Assembly (NCBI GenBank): GCA_018241225.1
Contig: JAFEEG010000003.1
Location: 28,657-92,656 of the forward strand
Source of the DNA: Pseudomonadota bacterium
GTDB lineage: Bacteria > Pseudomonadota > Gammaproteobacteria > Burkholderiales > Burkholderiaceae_C
Length of the DNA: 64,000 bases
Reading direction: 5' to 3'
The translations under genes and the position numbers were made by a program. Below are positions 1-12,105 of this stretch, one piece after another. The notes under the pieces are model-generated. The model did no database searches, was not told the origin of the DNA, and was given only the letters and a program-made list of their open reading frames with translations. Position 1 is the first letter of the stretch; each line of letters starts with the position of its first letter.

Positions 1-1
1 G

Positions 2-421
2 GACGTGTCGGTGCAGGCGCAAGTGGTCAACCTGCTGATGGACCTGCAGGCCGAGTTCGGCATTGCCTACCTGTTCGTGGCGCACGACCTCTCGGTGGTG
101 CGCCACATCAGCCACCGCGTGGCCGTGATGTACCTGGGCCGCATCGTCGAGCTGGCGGACCGCGACACGCTGTTCAGCGCGCCGCGCCACCCCTACACGC
201 AGATCCTGCTGTCGGCGGTGCCGGTGCCCAACCCGCGCACGCCGGCCCAGCGCATGCTGCTGCAGGGCGATCCGCCCAGCCCGGCCAATCCGCCCTCGGG
301 CTGCCGCTTCCATACCCGCTGCCCGCTGGCGCAGCCGGTGTGCAAGGAGCGCTCGCCCGAGCTTTCGACGCGCGAGACAAGCGGCACCGGCGAACACCGC
401 GTGGCCTGCCACTTCCGCTGA
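2..421 (+). CDS. Oligopeptide/dipeptide ABC transporter ATP-binding protein, C-terminal part (5' end outside window)
   Basis: Partial gene: the reading frame is open from the first full codon, so the Walker A, signature and Walker B regions lie before the window. What remains is the end of an ABC ATPase with the switch histidine in AHDLSVV, followed by the C-terminal extension typical of Opp/Dpp ATPases, including the Cys-rich stretch CRFHTRCP. Such subunits energise uptake of short peptides at the inner membrane. A deacylase gene starts 37 bases downstream on the same strand, so the lost transporter genes probably feed it acylated D-amino acids or peptides. The family call is firm; the substrate is inferred. 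Confidence 0.9.
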   Translation, partial: DVSVQAQVVNLLMDLQAEFGIAYLFVAHDLSVVRHISHRVAVMYLGRIVELADRDTLFSAPRHPYTQILLSAVPVPNPRTPAQRMLLQGDPPSPANPPSGCRFHTRCPLAQPVCKERSPELSTRETSGTGEHRVACHFR

Positions 422-458
422 CGCGGCCTCGCGCCCCAGCCTGAACCAGGAGACCTGC

Positions 459-1928
459 ATGACACCGACCCATCACGACCTGCTCATTCGCGGCGGCACC
501 GTCATCGACGGCACCCGCGCTCCCCGCTTCGATGCCGACATCGCCATTCAGGGTGGCCGCATCTCGGCCATCGGCAACCTGGCCGGCCACAGCGCCGACA
601 CCGTCATCGAAGCCAAGGGCCGCATCGTCGCGCCGGGCTTCATCGACTCGCACACGCACGACGACCAGGCCGTGCTGTCGCAGGCGGCCATGCCCTTCAA
701 GGTCTCGCAGGGCGTGACCACGGTGGTGGCCGGCAACTGCGGCATCAGCGCCGCCCCGCTGCGCCCCGACATGGAACTGCCCATGCCGCTGAGCCTGATC
801 GACACGCCGGCCGAAGGGCGCTTCACCACCTTCCGCGCCTACCTCGACGCACTGCGCACGCAGCCCTCGTCGGTGAACGTGGCAGCCATGGTGGGCCACT
901 CCACCCTGCGCGCCGTCACCATGGGTTCGCTGGACCGCGAGGCCACGCCGGAAGAAATTGCCGCCATGCAGGCACTGGTGGAAGAAGCCATGGAAGCCGG
1001 CGCCATCGGCCTGTCCACCGGCACCTTCTACCCGCCGGCCGTCAAGGCCACCACCGAGGAAATCATCGAGGTGTGCCGGCCGCTGAGCGCGCGCCAGGCC
1101 TTGTACGTGACGCACATGCGCGACGAGGCCGACCAGGTGATGCAGGCACTGGACGAGACATTCCGCATCGGCCGCGAGCTGGACGTGCCGGTGGTGGTGT
1201 CGCACCACAAGGTGCAGAGCCCGCAGAACTTCGGCAAGTCGCAAGTCACGCTGCCGCACATCCGCGAGGCGATGAAGAAGCAGCGCATCTGCCTGGACTG
1301 CTACCCCTACACCGCCGGCTCCACCATGATCCGCGCCGACCGCGGCATGCTCGACTGCCGCGTGCTCATTGCCGACAGCCAACCGCACCCCGAGTGCGCG
1401 GGCCGCGACCTGGACGACATCGCCCGCGAATGGGGCGTGGACCGGGTCGAGGCATCCAGGCGCCTGCAACCGGGCAGCGCCATCTATTTCATGATGGACG
1501 AGAACGACGTGCAGCGCATCCTGGCCTTCGAGGACACCATGATCGGCTCCGACGGCATTCCCGCCGGCGAGAAGCCGCATCCGCGCCTGTGGGGCACCTT
1601 TCCACGCGTGCTGGGCCACTACAGCCGCGACGTGGGCCTGTTCCCGCTGGAGACGGCCGTGTGGAAGATGACCGGCCTGACGGCCCGCAACTTCGGCCTG
1701 CACCAGCGCGGCACGCTGCAGCCGGGCCATCACGCCGACATCGTGGTGTTCGACGCCCAGACCATCCGCGACGCCGCCAGCTACGAAGACCCCAAGAAGC
1801 CCGCCGAGGGCATCGACGCCGTCATCGTCAACGGCGCCGTCACCTGGCAGCACGGCGCGCACACGGGTGCGCGCGGCGGCCAGGTCATCACCCGCCAACC
1901 GATCAGCCAAGACGGCCAGAACGCATGA
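459..1928 (+). CDS. N-acyl-D-amino-acid deacylase (D-aminoacylase), amidohydrolase superfamily
   Basis: 489 residues, close to the usual 480-500 of D-aminoacylases. It would hydrolyse N-acyl-D-amino acids to the free D-amino acid plus a carboxylate. The N-terminal beta domain (LIRGGTVIDG) is followed by the metal motif FIDSHTHDD (His65, His67) and by Cys94 in AGNCGISAAP, which matches the unusual metal-ligand cysteine of the family. Further metal-site elements are visible in THMRDEAD and VVVSHHKVQSP, and the catalytic Asp region in MIGSDGIPAGEKPHP. A good Shine-Dalgarno (AGGAGA) precedes the ATG. The stop overlaps the RidA start (ATGA), so the two are translationally coupled. D-Glu or D-Asp specificity is possible and not resolved here. 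Confidence 0.9.
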   Translation: MTPTHHDLLIRGGTVIDGTRAPRFDADIAIQGGRISAIGNLAGHSADTVIEAKGRIVAPGFIDSHTHDDQAVLSQAAMPFKVSQGVTTVVAGNCGISAAPLRPDMELPMPLSLIDTPAEGRFTTFRAYLDALRTQPSSVNVAAMVGHSTLRAVTMGSLDREATPEEIAAMQALVEEAMEAGAIGLSTGTFYPPAVKATTEEIIEVCRPLSARQALYVTHMRDEADQVMQALDETFRIGRELDVPVVVSHHKVQSPQNFGKSQVTLPHIREAMKKQRICLDCYPYTAGSTMIRADRGMLDCRVLIADSQPHPECAGRDLDDIAREWGVDRVEASRRLQPGSAIYFMMDENDVQRILAFEDTMIGSDGIPAGEKPHPRLWGTFPRVLGHYSRDVGLFPLETAVWKMTGLTARNFGLHQRGTLQPGHHADIVVFDAQTIRDAASYEDPKKPAEGIDAVIVNGAVTWQHGAHTGARGGQVITRQPISQDGQNA

Positions 1929-2296
1929 GCACCACCATCGAACGCATTCCATCTCCCCTGCCCGTCCCCTTCTCGAAGGCGGTTCGCGCGGGCGGCTTCC
2001 TCTTTCTCTCGGGCGTGCTCGCCATGGATTCGCAGGGCGGCATCATCGAAGGCGATGTGCAGGTGCAGACGCGCGCCGTACTCGAGCGCATTGCCCTGAG
2101 CCTGAAGGAGTGCAACAGCAGCATGGCCCGCGTCGTGCGCGCCACCATCTGGCTGTCGGACCTGGCCGACTTCGCTGCCTTCAACGAGGAATACGCCAAG
2201 CACTTCCCCGACGGGCTGCCTTCGCGCTCTTGCGTGCAGGCCGTGCTCTACAAGGGCGCCAGGGTGGAGATCGAGGTGCAGGCGCTGGACGCCTGA
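1925..2296 (+). CDS. RidA family (reactive enamine/imine deaminase) protein
   Basis: 123 residues, normal for the RidA/YjgF/YER057c fold. Known members hydrolyse reactive enamine or imine intermediates released by PLP enzymes or amino acid oxidases. Visible hallmarks are the N-terminal FLFLSGVLAMDSQGGII, the VRATIWLSDLADFAAFNEEY helix region, and LPSRSCVQA near the C-terminus with the arginine that binds the substrate carboxylate. The start ATG overlaps the stop of the deacylase gene. That placement suggests it clears imines formed when the released D-amino acid is oxidised. It may be an Rid subfamily other than archetypal RidA, so no symbol is given. Confidence 0.9.
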   Translation: MSTTIERIPSPLPVPFSKAVRAGGFLFLSGVLAMDSQGGIIEGDVQVQTRAVLERIALSLKECNSSMARVVRATIWLSDLADFAAFNEEYAKHFPDGLPSRSCVQAVLYKGARVEIEVQALDA

Positions 2297-2306
2297 TCCA
2301 AAACGC

Positions 2307-3431
<1,125 letters not shown>

Positions 3432-3476
3432 GAGCGACGAGAAATGCCCTGGCGCGAGCCGCGAGCGGCCGAAAAC

Positions 3477-4424
3477 TCAGCTCCAGATGACCGAGCGCAT
3501 CGAGATCGATGCAGCCTGGAAGTCGGCGTTGAAGAACTTGGGCGCATCGCGCGCCGGGTCCACCGCGCCGGCCGCGTACAGCAGCGGCAGGTAGTGGTCG
3601 TAGGTGGGATGCGCCTGCACCGCCACCTGGCCCATCTTCTGGAACGACGGCAGCGCTGCCAGGTCGCCCTTGGCGATCTGCTCGCCCACCACCTTGTCGA
3701 ACTCGATGGCCCAGTCGTAGGCCTGGCCCGGCTTGGCGTCGAAGCGCACGGCCCGCAGGTTGTGCACGATGTTGCCGCTGCCCACGATGAGCACGCCGCG
3801 CTCGCGCAACTCGCGCAGTTGCTGGCCCAGCATGTAGTGCTCGACGGGCGAGCGGCTGTAGTCCATGCTCAGTTGCACCACCGGGATCTCGGCCTTGGGG
3901 AACATGGGCTTGAGCACCGACCAGGTGCCGTGGTCCAGGCCCCATTCGGCCTTGTCCAGGCCCAGCGCTGCACCGTTGACCGGCTGGCGCACGGCCTGGC
4001 CGATTTCCTCGGCGACCCGGGGCGCACCCGGCGCCGGGTACTGCTGGTTGAACAGCTCCTGCGGAAAGCCGCCGAAGTCGTGAATCGTCTTGGGCTTGTC
4101 CATGGCCGTGAGCCACCAGCCGCCGCGCGTGAGCCAGTGCGCCGAGATGCACAGGATGAGCTGCGGCTGCGCCCATTTGCTGCCGAACTCCGTGCCCAGG
4201 GCCTGCCAGCTGCGGCGATAGGCGTTGTCTTCGATCGCGTTCATCGGGCTGCCGTGGCCCAGGAAAAGCACCGGCAGGCGCGGCGAGCGCTTGAGGTGCT
4301 TGAAGGCGAAGGCGTCGGGCGACGCAGCTTCGGTGGTGGTCGACATCGAAAAGACTCCAGTGGCCATCATGGCGCCGGCAGCGAGGATGTCACGCCGGCG
4401 CTGTCCTTGCCCGAGGAGGGGCAT
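3477..4424 (-). CDS. Class III extradiol dioxygenase (YgiD/DODA family) with a Tat-like leader
   Basis: 315 residues if started at the ATG that shares a base with the purL stop (TGATG). The core matches 4,5-DOPA extradiol dioxygenase of E. coli (YgiD), which opens catecholic rings with non-haem iron or zinc. Metal-site histidines are visible at His57 (LFLGHGSPM) and His96 (ISAHW), and the conserved SGNIVHNLR and YDHYLPLLY motifs are present. YgiD lacks the first 40-45 residues seen here, which contain RRRDILAAGAMMATG, a plausible twin-arginine signal. An internal start at MSTTTEAAS would remove it. The natural substrate is unknown. Confidence 0.85.
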   Translation of the reverse strand: MPLLGQGQRRRDILAAGAMMATGVFSMSTTTEAASPDAFAFKHLKRSPRLPVLFLGHGSPMNAIEDNAYRRSWQALGTEFGSKWAQPQLILCISAHWLTRGGWWLTAMDKPKTIHDFGGFPQELFNQQYPAPGAPRVAEEIGQAVRQPVNGAALGLDKAEWGLDHGTWSVLKPMFPKAEIPVVQLSMDYSRSPVEHYMLGQQLRELRERGVLIVGSGNIVHNLRAVRFDAKPGQAYDWAIEFDKVVGEQIAKGDLAALPSFQKMGQVAVQAHPTYDHYLPLLYAAGAVDPARDAPKFFNADFQAASISMRSVIWS

Positions 4425-7400
4425 CAAGCGGTCCACTTGCGGGCGTTGCGCCAGATCTGCATCCAGGGGCTCAGTGCGCTCTTGTCGCCCGAGGTCCAGC
4501 TCGTCTGGATGTTGCGGAACACGCGCTCGGGGTGCGGCATCAGGGCGGTGAAGCGGCCGTCGGCGGTGGTCACCGAGGTGAGGCCGCCGGCGCTGCCGTT
4601 CGGGTTGAACGGGTAGCGCTCGGTGGGCTGGCCCAGGTTGTCGACATAGCGCATGGCCGCAATCGCCTTGCCGGCGTCGCCGCGATGCTTGAAGTTGGCA
4701 TAGCCCTCGCCATGTGCCACCGCAATGGGCAGGCGCGCACCGGCCATGCCGGCAAGGAAGATGCTGGGCGAATCGAGCACTTCCACCATCGACAGGCGGG
4801 CCTCGAAGCGCTCGCTCTGGTTGGTGGTGAAACGCGGCCAGTCTTGTGCGCCGGGAATGATGTCGGCCAGCTCGGCGAACATCTGGCAGCCGTTGCACAC
4901 GCCCAGGCCGAAGGTGTCGGTGCGGCCGAAGAAGGCCTTGAACTGCTCCGAAAGTCGCGGGTTGAAGGTGATGCTGCGCGCCCAGCCAATGCCCGCGCCC
5001 AGCGTGTCGCCGTAACTGAAGCCGCCGCAGGCCACCACGCCCTTGAACTGCGCCAGGTCGGCACGGCCGGTTTGCAGGTCGGTCATGTGCACGTCGAAGG
5101 CGTCGAAGCCGGCCTCCGTGAAGGCGTAGGCCATTTCCACGTGCGAGTTCACGCCCTGCTCGCGCAGGATCGCCACCTTGGGCCGGCTGCCGCCGATGAC
5201 GGCGGGCGCGGCCAGCGTGGCCTTGAGCGATTCAGGCAGGAAGACGTGCATGCCCGGGTCGGCCGGATCGCCGGCCGCGGCATGTTCCTGGTCGGCGCAG
5301 GCGGGGTTGTCGCGCTGGACGTTGATCTTCCAGCTGACCGAGTCCCACACCTGGTGCAGGTCTTGAAGGCTGGCGCTGAACACCGACTTGGCGTCGCGCC
5401 AGATTTCCAGGCGGCCCTTGCCGGCATCGATGATGGAGCTGTCGGGGCGGGTCTTGCCCACGAAATGGCTGCAGGCCGACAGGCCGTGCGCGCGCAGGGT
5501 CTGCATGACCTCGTTGCGCTCGTCGGTGCGCACCTGCAGCAGCATGCCCAGCTCTTCGTTGAACAGTGCCTTGAGCGTGAGTTCCTCGCGGCGGGCGCTC
5601 ACCTGGGTGGCCCAGTTCTTGGCGTCGCCGTATTCGGCGCGGCTGTCGCTGATGCCGTCGCCTTCGGTCACCAGCATGTCCACGTTCAGCGCCAGGCCCA
5701 CGTGGCCGGCAAAGGCCATTTCGCAGGCCGCGGCGAACAGGCCGCCGTCGGAGCGGTCGTGCATGGCCAGGATGCGCTTCTTCGCGCGCAGCTCGGTCAC
5801 GGCATCGACCAGGCGCACCAGGTCTTGCGGGTCGTCCAGGTCGGGCACCGCGTCGCCGCCCTGCCCCAGCGTCTGCGCCAGGATGCTGCCGGCCATGCGC
5901 TGCTTGCCACGGCCCAGGTCGATCAGCACCAGGGTGGTGTCGGCTTCCTGCGCGTCGAGCTGCGGCGTGAGCGTGCCGCGCACGTCGTCGACCGAGGCGA
6001 AGGCGCTCACGATCAGGCTCACCGGCGAGGTCACGCGCTTGTCTTCATTGCCGTCGCGCCACTGGGTGCGCATGGACAGCGAATCCTTGCCCACCGGAAT
6101 GGAGATGCCCAGCGCCGGGCACAGCTCCAGCCCCACGGCCTTCACGGTTTCGTACAGGGCGGCGTCTTCGCCGGCCTCGCCACAGGCGGCCATCCAGTTG
6201 GCCGACAGCTTGACGCGGGACAGCTCGATGGGTGCCGACAGCAGGTTGGTGATGGCCTCGGCCACCGCCATGCGGCCCGAAGCCGGTGCGTCGTAGGCGG
6301 CCAGCGGCGTGCGCTCGCCCATGCTCATGGCTTCGCCGGCAAAGCCGGCGAAGTCGGCCAGCGTCACGGCGCAGTCGGCCACCGGCACCTGCCAGGGGCC
6401 CACCATCTGGTCGCGATGGCTCATGCCGCCCACCGAACGGTCGCCGATGGTGATGAGAAAGCGCTTGGAAGCCACCGTGGGGTTCGACAGCACCGCAATG
6501 GCCGACTTGGTGAGGTCCACGCCGGTGAGCTCGAGCGGCTTGAAGCTGCGCGGCACCGACTTCACGTCGCGGTGCATCTTGGGCGGCTTGCCCAGCAGCA
6601 CGTCCATGGGCATGTGCACGGCTTCGTCTTCTTCGGGCGCCTGCGTGTCCGAAAGCAGCAGCTGGCGTTCTTCGGTGGCCACGCCCACCACCGAGAAGGG
6701 GCAGCGTTCGCGCTCGCAGAAGGCCTGGAAGGTGGCCAGCGACTCGGGCGCAATAGCCAGCACGTAGCGCTCCTGGCTCTCGTTGCACCAGATTTCCTTG
6801 GGCGCCAGGCCCGACTCTTCCAGCGGCACCGCCGAGAGGTCGAAGCGCGCGCCGCGGCCCGCGTCGTTGGTCAGCTCGGGGAAGGCATTCGAGAGGCCGC
6901 CCGCACCCACGTCGTGGATGGCCAGGATGGGGTTCTTGTCGCCTTGCAGCCAGCAGTGGTTGATGACCTCTTGCGCGCGGCGCTCGATCTCGGGGTTGCC
7001 GCGCTGCACCGAATCGAAGTCGAGTTCGGCCGCGTTGGCGCCGGTAGCCATCGAGCTGGCGGCGCTGCCGCCCATGCCGATGCGCATGCCCGGGCCGCCC
7101 AGCTGGATGAGCAGCGCGCCGGCCGGGAACTGGATCTTCCTGGTCTGGCTGGCGTCGATCTGCCCCAGGCCGCCGGCGATCATGATCGGCTTGTGATAGC
7201 CGCGCTGCACCGTGTCGACGTCGCTGGCCACGGCCTGCTCGTATTCGCGGAAGTAGCCCAGCAGGTTGGGCCGGCCGAATTCGTTGTTGAAGGCCGCGCC
7301 GCCCAGCGGGCCCTCGGTCATGATCTGCAGGGGGCTGGCAATGTGCTCGGGCTTGCCGTAGCTGCCCGCTTCCGGCCACAGCTTCGAGACGGTGAAGCCG

Positions 7401-8473
7401 GTCAGGCCCGCCTTGGGGCGCGAACCACGGCCGGTGGCGCCTTCGTCGCGGATCTCGCCGCCAGCGCCGGTGGACGCACCCGGGAAGGGCGAGATGGCCG
7501 TCGGGTGGTTGTGCGTTTCCACCTTCATCAGAACGTGGTGCTGGGCCTGGCTCTTTGCGTAGCCGGGCGAGGCCGCGCCGGCGTCCATTCGTGCGGCGAA
7601 GCGCTCCACCGCATGGCCTTCCATGATGGATGCGTTGTCCGAGTAGGCCACCACGGTGTGCTGCGGGCTCGTCTTCTCGGTGTGGCGGATCATCGAGAAC
7701 AGGCTTTGCGGCTGCTTTTGCCCGTCGATGGTGAAGTCGGCGTTGAAGATCTTGTGGCGGCAGTGCTCGCTGTTGGCCTGCGCGAACATCATCAGCTCGA
7801 CGTCGGTGGGGTTGCGCCCCAGCTTGGTGAAGGCGTCCACCAGGTAGTCGATCTCGTCCTCGGCCAGGGCCAGGCCGAAGGTCTTGTTGGCTTGCACCAG
7901 GGCGGCGCGGCCGCCGCCGGCCACGTCTACATGGGCCATCGGGGCGCCGGGCAGCTCGGCGAACAGCGCCTGCGCCTGCTCCAGCGACGGCAGCACCGAT
8001 TCGGTCATGCGGTCGTGCAGCACGGCTGCCACCGCGGCGCGCTGCTCGTCGCTGAGCACGGGCGCCTTGCCGATGAGCGGCGCCTTCAGGCCGACGTGGA
8101 ATTCGGTGACGCGCTCGATGCGGCGCACCGCCAGGCCGCAGTTGTGGGCAATGTCGGTGGCCTTGGAGGCCCAGGGCGACACCGTGCCCAGGCGCGGAGC
8201 CACCACGATGGCGGCATGGCCGTTGGCCGGCTCGGTGGCCGGCTCGCCGTAGTTCAGCAAGGCGGCGAACTGGGCCTGCTGCGCATCGGACAGGGGGGCG
8301 TCGGTGGCCACCAGGTGCACGAAATGGGCTCCCAGCGAGCTGATGCGCGGCTCGATGGCCTGCAATTGGGGCAGCAGCTGGCGGGCGCGGAAGTCGCTCA
8401 GGGCACTGGCGCCGGAAAAGCGCATCACGATGGGGGCGGTGTGGGGCCGGTTGGTGGTCACGGGCAGCGTCAC
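4424..8473 (-). CDS. purL: Phosphoribosylformylglycinamidine synthase (FGAM synthase)
   Basis: Large single-chain PurL for the fourth step of de novo purine synthesis: FGAR plus glutamine plus ATP to FGAM. The order is the N-terminal PurS-like domain, two AIR-synthase-like halves ([42 protein letters not shown]) and a C-terminal class I glutaminase with nucleophile region GVCNGCQMF and the PHPERV end motif. The start is uncertain. The GTG at 8473 gives 1349 residues, in line with betaproteobacterial PurL; the ATG at 8426 is the alternative, and an upstream ATG at 8608 would run into the divergent map gene. The stop overlaps the dioxygenase start. Confidence 0.95.
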   Translation of the reverse strand: MTLPVTTNRPHTAPIVMRFSGASALSDFRARQLLPQLQAIEPRISSLGAHFVHLVATDAPLSDAQQAQFAALLNYGEPATEPANGHAAIVVAPRLGTVSPWASKATDIAHNCGLAVRRIERVTEFHVGLKAPLIGKAPVLSDEQRAAVAAVLHDRMTESVLPSLEQAQALFAELPGAPMAHVDVAGGGRAALVQANKTFGLALAEDEIDYLVDAFTKLGRNPTDVELMMFAQANSEHCRHKIFNADFTIDGQKQPQSLFSMIRHTEKTSPQHTVVAYSDNASIMEGHAVERFAARMDAGAASPGYAKSQAQHHVLMKVETHNHPTAISPFPGASTGAGGEIRDEGATGRGSRPKAGLTGFTVSKLWPEAGSYGKPEHIASPLQIMTEGPLGGAAFNNEFGRPNLLGYFREYEQAVASDVDTVQRGYHKPIMIAGGLGQIDASQTRKIQFPAGALLIQLGGPGMRIGMGGSAASSMATGANAAELDFDSVQRGNPEIERRAQEVINHCWLQGDKNPILAIHDVGAGGLSNAFPELTNDAGRGARFDLSAVPLEESGLAPKEIWCNESQERYVLAIAPESLATFQAFCERERCPFSVVGVATEERQLLLSDTQAPEEDEAVHMPMDVLLGKPPKMHRDVKSVPRSFKPLELTGVDLTKSAIAVLSNPTVASKRFLITIGDRSVGGMSHRDQMVGPWQVPVADCAVTLADFAGFAGEAMSMGERTPLAAYDAPASGRMAVAEAITNLLSAPIELSRVKLSANWMAACGEAGEDAALYETVKAVGLELCPALGISIPVGKDSLSMRTQWRDGNEDKRVTSPVSLIVSAFASVDDVRGTLTPQLDAQEADTTLVLIDLGRGKQRMAGSILAQTLGQGGDAVPDLDDPQDLVRLVDAVTELRAKKRILAMHDRSDGGLFAAACEMAFAGHVGLALNVDMLVTEGDGISDSRAEYGDAKNWATQVSARREELTLKALFNEELGMLLQVRTDERNEVMQTLRAHGLSACSHFVGKTRPDSSIIDAGKGRLEIWRDAKSVFSASLQDLHQVWDSVSWKINVQRDNPACADQEHAAAGDPADPGMHVFLPESLKATLAAPAVIGGSRPKVAILREQGVNSHVEMAYAFTEAGFDAFDVHMTDLQTGRADLAQFKGVVACGGFSYGDTLGAGIGWARSITFNPRLSEQFKAFFGRTDTFGLGVCNGCQMFAELADIIPGAQDWPRFTTNQSERFEARLSMVEVLDSPSIFLAGMAGARLPIAVAHGEGYANFKHRGDAGKAIAAMRYVDNLGQPTERYPFNPNGSAGGLTSVTTADGRFTALMPHPERVFRNIQTSWTSGDKSALSPWMQIWRNARKWTA

Positions 8474-8597
8474 TGTCGTTGGAGGGGCCTGGCGGCCTGG
8501 ATTGAAGGGCGAGGGCTTCTCTCGTTGGGTGGCCGCTGACTGGGGCCATCCCGTGGAAACCCTGAATTTTAGCTGGCTGAATGGGATAATTTCCCGC

Positions 8598-9425
8598 ATG
8601 AGCATCACCTACAAAGACGCCGAGGGCGTGGCCGGCATGCGCGTGGCCTGCCGCCTTGCTTCCGAAGTCCTGGACTACCTCACCCCCCACGTGAAGCCCG
8701 GCGTCACCACCAACGAACTCGACAAGCTCGCGCACGACTACATCACGCAGGTCCAGGGCGCCGTCCCGGCGCCGCTCAACTACATGGGCGGCGGCTCGAT
8801 TCCCTACCCCAAGTCGATCTGCACCTCGGTCAACCACGTGGTCTGCCACGGCATCCCCAACGACAAGGCCCTGAAGAAGGGCGACATCGTCAACCTCGAC
8901 ATCACCGTCATCAAGGACGGCTGGCACGGCGACACCAGCCGCATGTTCGTCGTGGGCGAAGGCTCCATCGCGGCCAAGCGCCTGGTGGCATTCACCTACG
9001 AAGCCATGTGGCACGGCATCGTGAAGGTCAAGCCGGGCATCCGGCTGGGCGATATCGGCCATGCCATCCAGCGCTTTGCCGAGAGCAACGGTTTCTCGGT
9101 GGTGCGCGAGTTCTGCGGCCACGGCATCGGCCGGGGCTTTCATGAAGAGCCGCAGGTGCTGCACTACGGCAAGCCGGGCACGCTCGAAGAGCTCAAGCCG
9201 GGCATGACCTTCACCATCGAGCCCATGATCAACGCCGGCAAGCGCGACATCAAGGAATTCGGCAACGACGGCTGGACCATCGTCACGCGCGACCATTCCC
9301 TGTCGGCGCAATGGGAACACACGGTGCTGGTCACCGAGACGGGCTACGAGGTGCTGACCCTGTCGGCCGGCAGCCCGCCCCCGCCCGCCTTCGTGACGAA
9401 CACCCCCGCCCCAGCCACCGCTTGA
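8598..9425 (+). CDS. map: Methionine aminopeptidase type I
   Basis: 275 residues with no N-terminal zinc-finger extension, the bacterial type Ia form that removes the initiator methionine from nascent proteins. Motifs: [20 protein letters not shown] and [12 protein letters not shown] (metal aspartates), [17 protein letters not shown] (metal histidine), and MTFTIEPM (metal glutamate). It is divergent from purL. A GATAAT -10-like hexamer lies 8 bases before the ATG, so the leader may be very short or a stronger promoter lies further upstream. glnD follows after 28 bases, so the two are probably cotranscribed. Confidence 0.97.
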   Translation: MSITYKDAEGVAGMRVACRLASEVLDYLTPHVKPGVTTNELDKLAHDYITQVQGAVPAPLNYMGGGSIPYPKSICTSVNHVVCHGIPNDKALKKGDIVNLDITVIKDGWHGDTSRMFVVGEGSIAAKRLVAFTYEAMWHGIVKVKPGIRLGDIGHAIQRFAESNGFSVVREFCGHGIGRGFHEEPQVLHYGKPGTLEELKPGMTFTIEPMINAGKRDIKEFGNDGWTIVTRDHSLSAQWEHTVLVTETGYEVLTLSAGSPPPPAFVTNTPAPATA

Positions 9426-9453
9426 TCAGGCGCCGCGTGCGCCAATAGCAGAC

Positions 9454-12051
9454 ATGGTCGACCTTTCCATGCTGCGCGACGCCTATCGCGCGCACAAATC
9501 TTCCGTCTTCGACGCGCTGCGCAACGCGCATGCGCCTGCACGCAGCGTGCACGGCGTGCTCAAGCAGCTGTCCAAGCTGGCCGACGAGACGCTGCGCGCC
9601 CTATGGGCCGAAGCGGGCTTCGGCAACCAGCTGGCCCTGGTGGCGGTAGGCGGCTACGGGCGTGGCGAGCTGTTCCCCTACTCCGACGTCGACGTGCTGC
9701 TGCTGCTGCCCGACGGGCAGTCGGGCGAGTCGTGCGAGGCCGTCGAATCGGCCCGGCTGGAAGCCTTCATCGGCCAGTGCTGGGATGCGGGGCTGGAAAT
9801 TGGCTCGAGCGTGCGCAACCTCCAGGAATGCCTGGCCGAGGCCGAGAAGGACGTCACGGTGCAGACCTCGCTGCTCGAGGCGCGCCTGGTGGCTGGCGAC
9901 AAGAAGCTGTTCAACGCCTTTCGCGACCGCTTCCAGGCCTCGGTCGAGCCGCGCGAGTTCTTCGCCGCCAAGACGCAGGAAATGCGCCACCGGCACCAGA
10001 AGTTCGAGAACACGCCCTACGCACTGGAGCCCAACTGCAAGGAATCGCCCGGCGGCCTGCGCGACCTGCAGATCATCCTGTGGGTGGCCAAGGCGGCGGG
10101 CTTCGGCAACAAGTGGGACGACCTGGCCAAGAATGGCCTGGCCACGGCCTTCGAGGTGCAGCAGATCAAGCGCAACGAAGCCATGCTCTCGCTCATCCGC
10201 GCGCGGCTACATGTAATTGCCAACCGGCGCGAAGACCGCCTGGTGTTCGACCTGCAGACTGCCGTAGCTGCCAGCTTCGGCTACGAGGGCGAATCGCAGC
10301 GCAAGGCCAGCGAAGCGCTGATGCGCCGCTACTACTGGGCGGCCAAGGCGGTCACGCAGCTGAGCGAGATCCTGCTGCTCAACATTGCCGAGCGCCTGCA
10401 GCCGCAGGCCGACGTGCCCACCCGCATCAACGAGCGCTTCTTCGAGAAGGGCGGCACCATCGACGTGGCCAGCGACGACCTGTACCTGCGCGAGCCCGCC
10501 GCCATCCTCGAGACCTTCTGGCTCTTCGAGAAGACGGTGGGCGTCAAGGGCCTGTCGGCGCGCACGCTGCGCGCGCTGTACAACGCGCGCCACGTGATGG
10601 ACAGCAAGTTCCGCAACGACCCGGCCAACCACGAGATGTTCATGCGCATCCTCAAGGAGCCGCGCGGCATCACGCACGCCTTTCGCCTCATGAACCAGAC
10701 CTCGGTGCTGGGGCGCTACCTGCGGGTGTTCCGCAGCATCGTGGGGCAGATGCAGCACGACCTGTTCCATGTGTACACCGTGGACCAGCACATCCTGATG
10801 GTGCTGCGCAACATGCGGCGCTTCTTCATCGTCGAGCATGCGCACGAATACCCCTTCTGCTCGCAGCTGGCGGGTGGCTGGGACAAGCCCTGGGTGCTGT
10901 ACGTGGCCGCCCTCTTCCACGACATTGCCAAGGGCCGCGGCGGCGACCATTCGGTGCTGGGCGCACGCGACGTGCAGCGCTTTTGCAAGCAGCACGGCAT
11001 CGACCGCGAAGACGCGAAGCTCATCGAATTCCTGGTGGCCTCGCACCTGACCATGAGCCACATCGCCCAGAAGCAGGACCTGAGCGACCCGGTCGTGATC
11101 GGCGACTTTGCAAAGCTGGTGGGCAACGAGCGCTACCTCACGGGCCTGTACCTGCTCACCGTTGCCGACATCCGCGGCACCTCGCCGCGCGTGTGGAATG
11201 CCTGGAAGGGCAAGCTGCTCGAAGACCTGTACCGCGCCACCTCGCGCGCCCTGGGCGGGCGCCTGCCCGACCCCGGCGCCGAGGTGGAAGCACGCAAGCG
11301 CGACGCGCTGGCCCTGCTGGCGCCGCACGCCCTGCCCTTCGAGGCACACAAGGCGCTGTGGGACACGCTGGACGTGGGCTACTTCATGCGCCACGACGCC
11401 GCCGAGATCGCCTGGCATGCACGCCAGCTCTCGCGCCACGTGCCGCTGGCCGGCACGCCGGTCGACCCGCATGCGACGGCCATCGTGCGCGCGCGCCTGT
11501 CGCCGGTGGGCGAAGGCCTGCAGGTGCTGGTCTACACGCCCGACCAGCCCGACCTGTTCGCGCGCATCTGCGGCTACTTTGACCATGCTTCCTTCAGCAT
11601 CCTGGATGCCAAGGTGCACACGGCCAGCAACGGCTACGCACTCGACACCTTCCAGGTGGTGACCACCTTCCTGCCCGACCACTACCGCGAGCTCATCAGC
11701 ATGGTCGAGACCGACCTGGCCCATGCGCTGACCAAGCCGGGCGAGCTGCCCGCGCCCAGCCGCGGCCGCGTGTCGCGCCGGGTCAAGAGCTTTCCGATCA
11801 AGACGCGGGTCACGCTCACGCCCGACGAGAAGGCGCAGCGCTGGGTGCTCAACATCTCGGCCAGCGACCGGGTCGGCCTGCTCTACTCGGTGGCCCGGGT
11901 GCTGGCCAGGCACCACCTGAACCTGCAACTGGCCAAGGTCACGACCCTGGGCGAGCGGGTGGAAGACACCTTCCTCATCAGCGGCCCCGAGCTGCAGGGC
12001 CAACGCTCGCAGATGGACATCGAGACCGAGCTGGTCGAAGCCCTGGAATAG
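9454..12051 (+). CDS. glnD: [Protein-PII] uridylyltransferase / uridylyl-removing enzyme
   Basis: 865 residues, the normal size of GlnD, the nitrogen sensor that uridylylates PII when glutamine is low and removes UMP when it is high. Domains in order: nucleotidyltransferase with [19 protein letters not shown] (Gly66 to about residue 84, aspartates in SDVD), a GlnD linker, an HD phosphohydrolase domain ([14 protein letters not shown], around residues 485-500), and two C-terminal ACT domains (around 690-735 and 795-845) that bind glutamine. It follows map by 28 bases. A hairpin directly after the stop separates it from the convergent transporter gene. Confidence 0.97.
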   Translation: MVDLSMLRDAYRAHKSSVFDALRNAHAPARSVHGVLKQLSKLADETLRALWAEAGFGNQLALVAVGGYGRGELFPYSDVDVLLLLPDGQSGESCEAVESARLEAFIGQCWDAGLEIGSSVRNLQECLAEAEKDVTVQTSLLEARLVAGDKKLFNAFRDRFQASVEPREFFAAKTQEMRHRHQKFENTPYALEPNCKESPGGLRDLQIILWVAKAAGFGNKWDDLAKNGLATAFEVQQIKRNEAMLSLIRARLHVIANRREDRLVFDLQTAVAASFGYEGESQRKASEALMRRYYWAAKAVTQLSEILLLNIAERLQPQADVPTRINERFFEKGGTIDVASDDLYLREPAAILETFWLFEKTVGVKGLSARTLRALYNARHVMDSKFRNDPANHEMFMRILKEPRGITHAFRLMNQTSVLGRYLRVFRSIVGQMQHDLFHVYTVDQHILMVLRNMRRFFIVEHAHEYPFCSQLAGGWDKPWVLYVAALFHDIAKGRGGDHSVLGARDVQRFCKQHGIDREDAKLIEFLVASHLTMSHIAQKQDLSDPVVIGDFAKLVGNERYLTGLYLLTVADIRGTSPRVWNAWKGKLLEDLYRATSRALGGRLPDPGAEVEARKRDALALLAPHALPFEAHKALWDTLDVGYFMRHDAAEIAWHARQLSRHVPLAGTPVDPHATAIVRARLSPVGEGLQVLVYTPDQPDLFARICGYFDHASFSILDAKVHTASNGYALDTFQVVTTFLPDHYRELISMVETDLAHALTKPGELPAPSRGRVSRRVKSFPIKTRVTLTPDEKAQRWVLNISASDRVGLLYSVARVLARHHLNLQLAKVTTLGERVEDTFLISGPELQGQRSQMDIETELVEALE

Positions 12052-12082
12052 AAAAGAAAACGGCCCGCCAACTGGCGGGCCG
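12052..12082 (-). terminator. Rho-independent terminator between glnD and the OFA transporter
   Basis: A perfect 10-bp stem, CGGCCCGCCA (12061-12070) with TGGCGGGCCG (12073-12082) and a 2-base centre. The preceding GAAAAGAAAA on the plus strand is a U-rich tail when read from the minus strand, so it best terminates the minus-strand transporter. It may also stop glnD transcripts, although the plus-strand tail is poor in T. Confidence 0.8.
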
Positions 12083-12105
12083 CTTCACTTGCGCCTTTCA
12101 GGCAG

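Noticed and set aside
4532-8539. A 1335-codon open frame on the plus strand opposite purL
   Set aside because: It is an antisense shadow of a GC-rich gene: low-complexity His/Arg/Gly/Ala product, no motifs, while the minus strand carries a complete PurL.
10207-12003. A 598-codon minus-strand frame opposite glnD
   Set aside because: No family features, composition typical of antisense GC-rich DNA, fully covered by GlnD.
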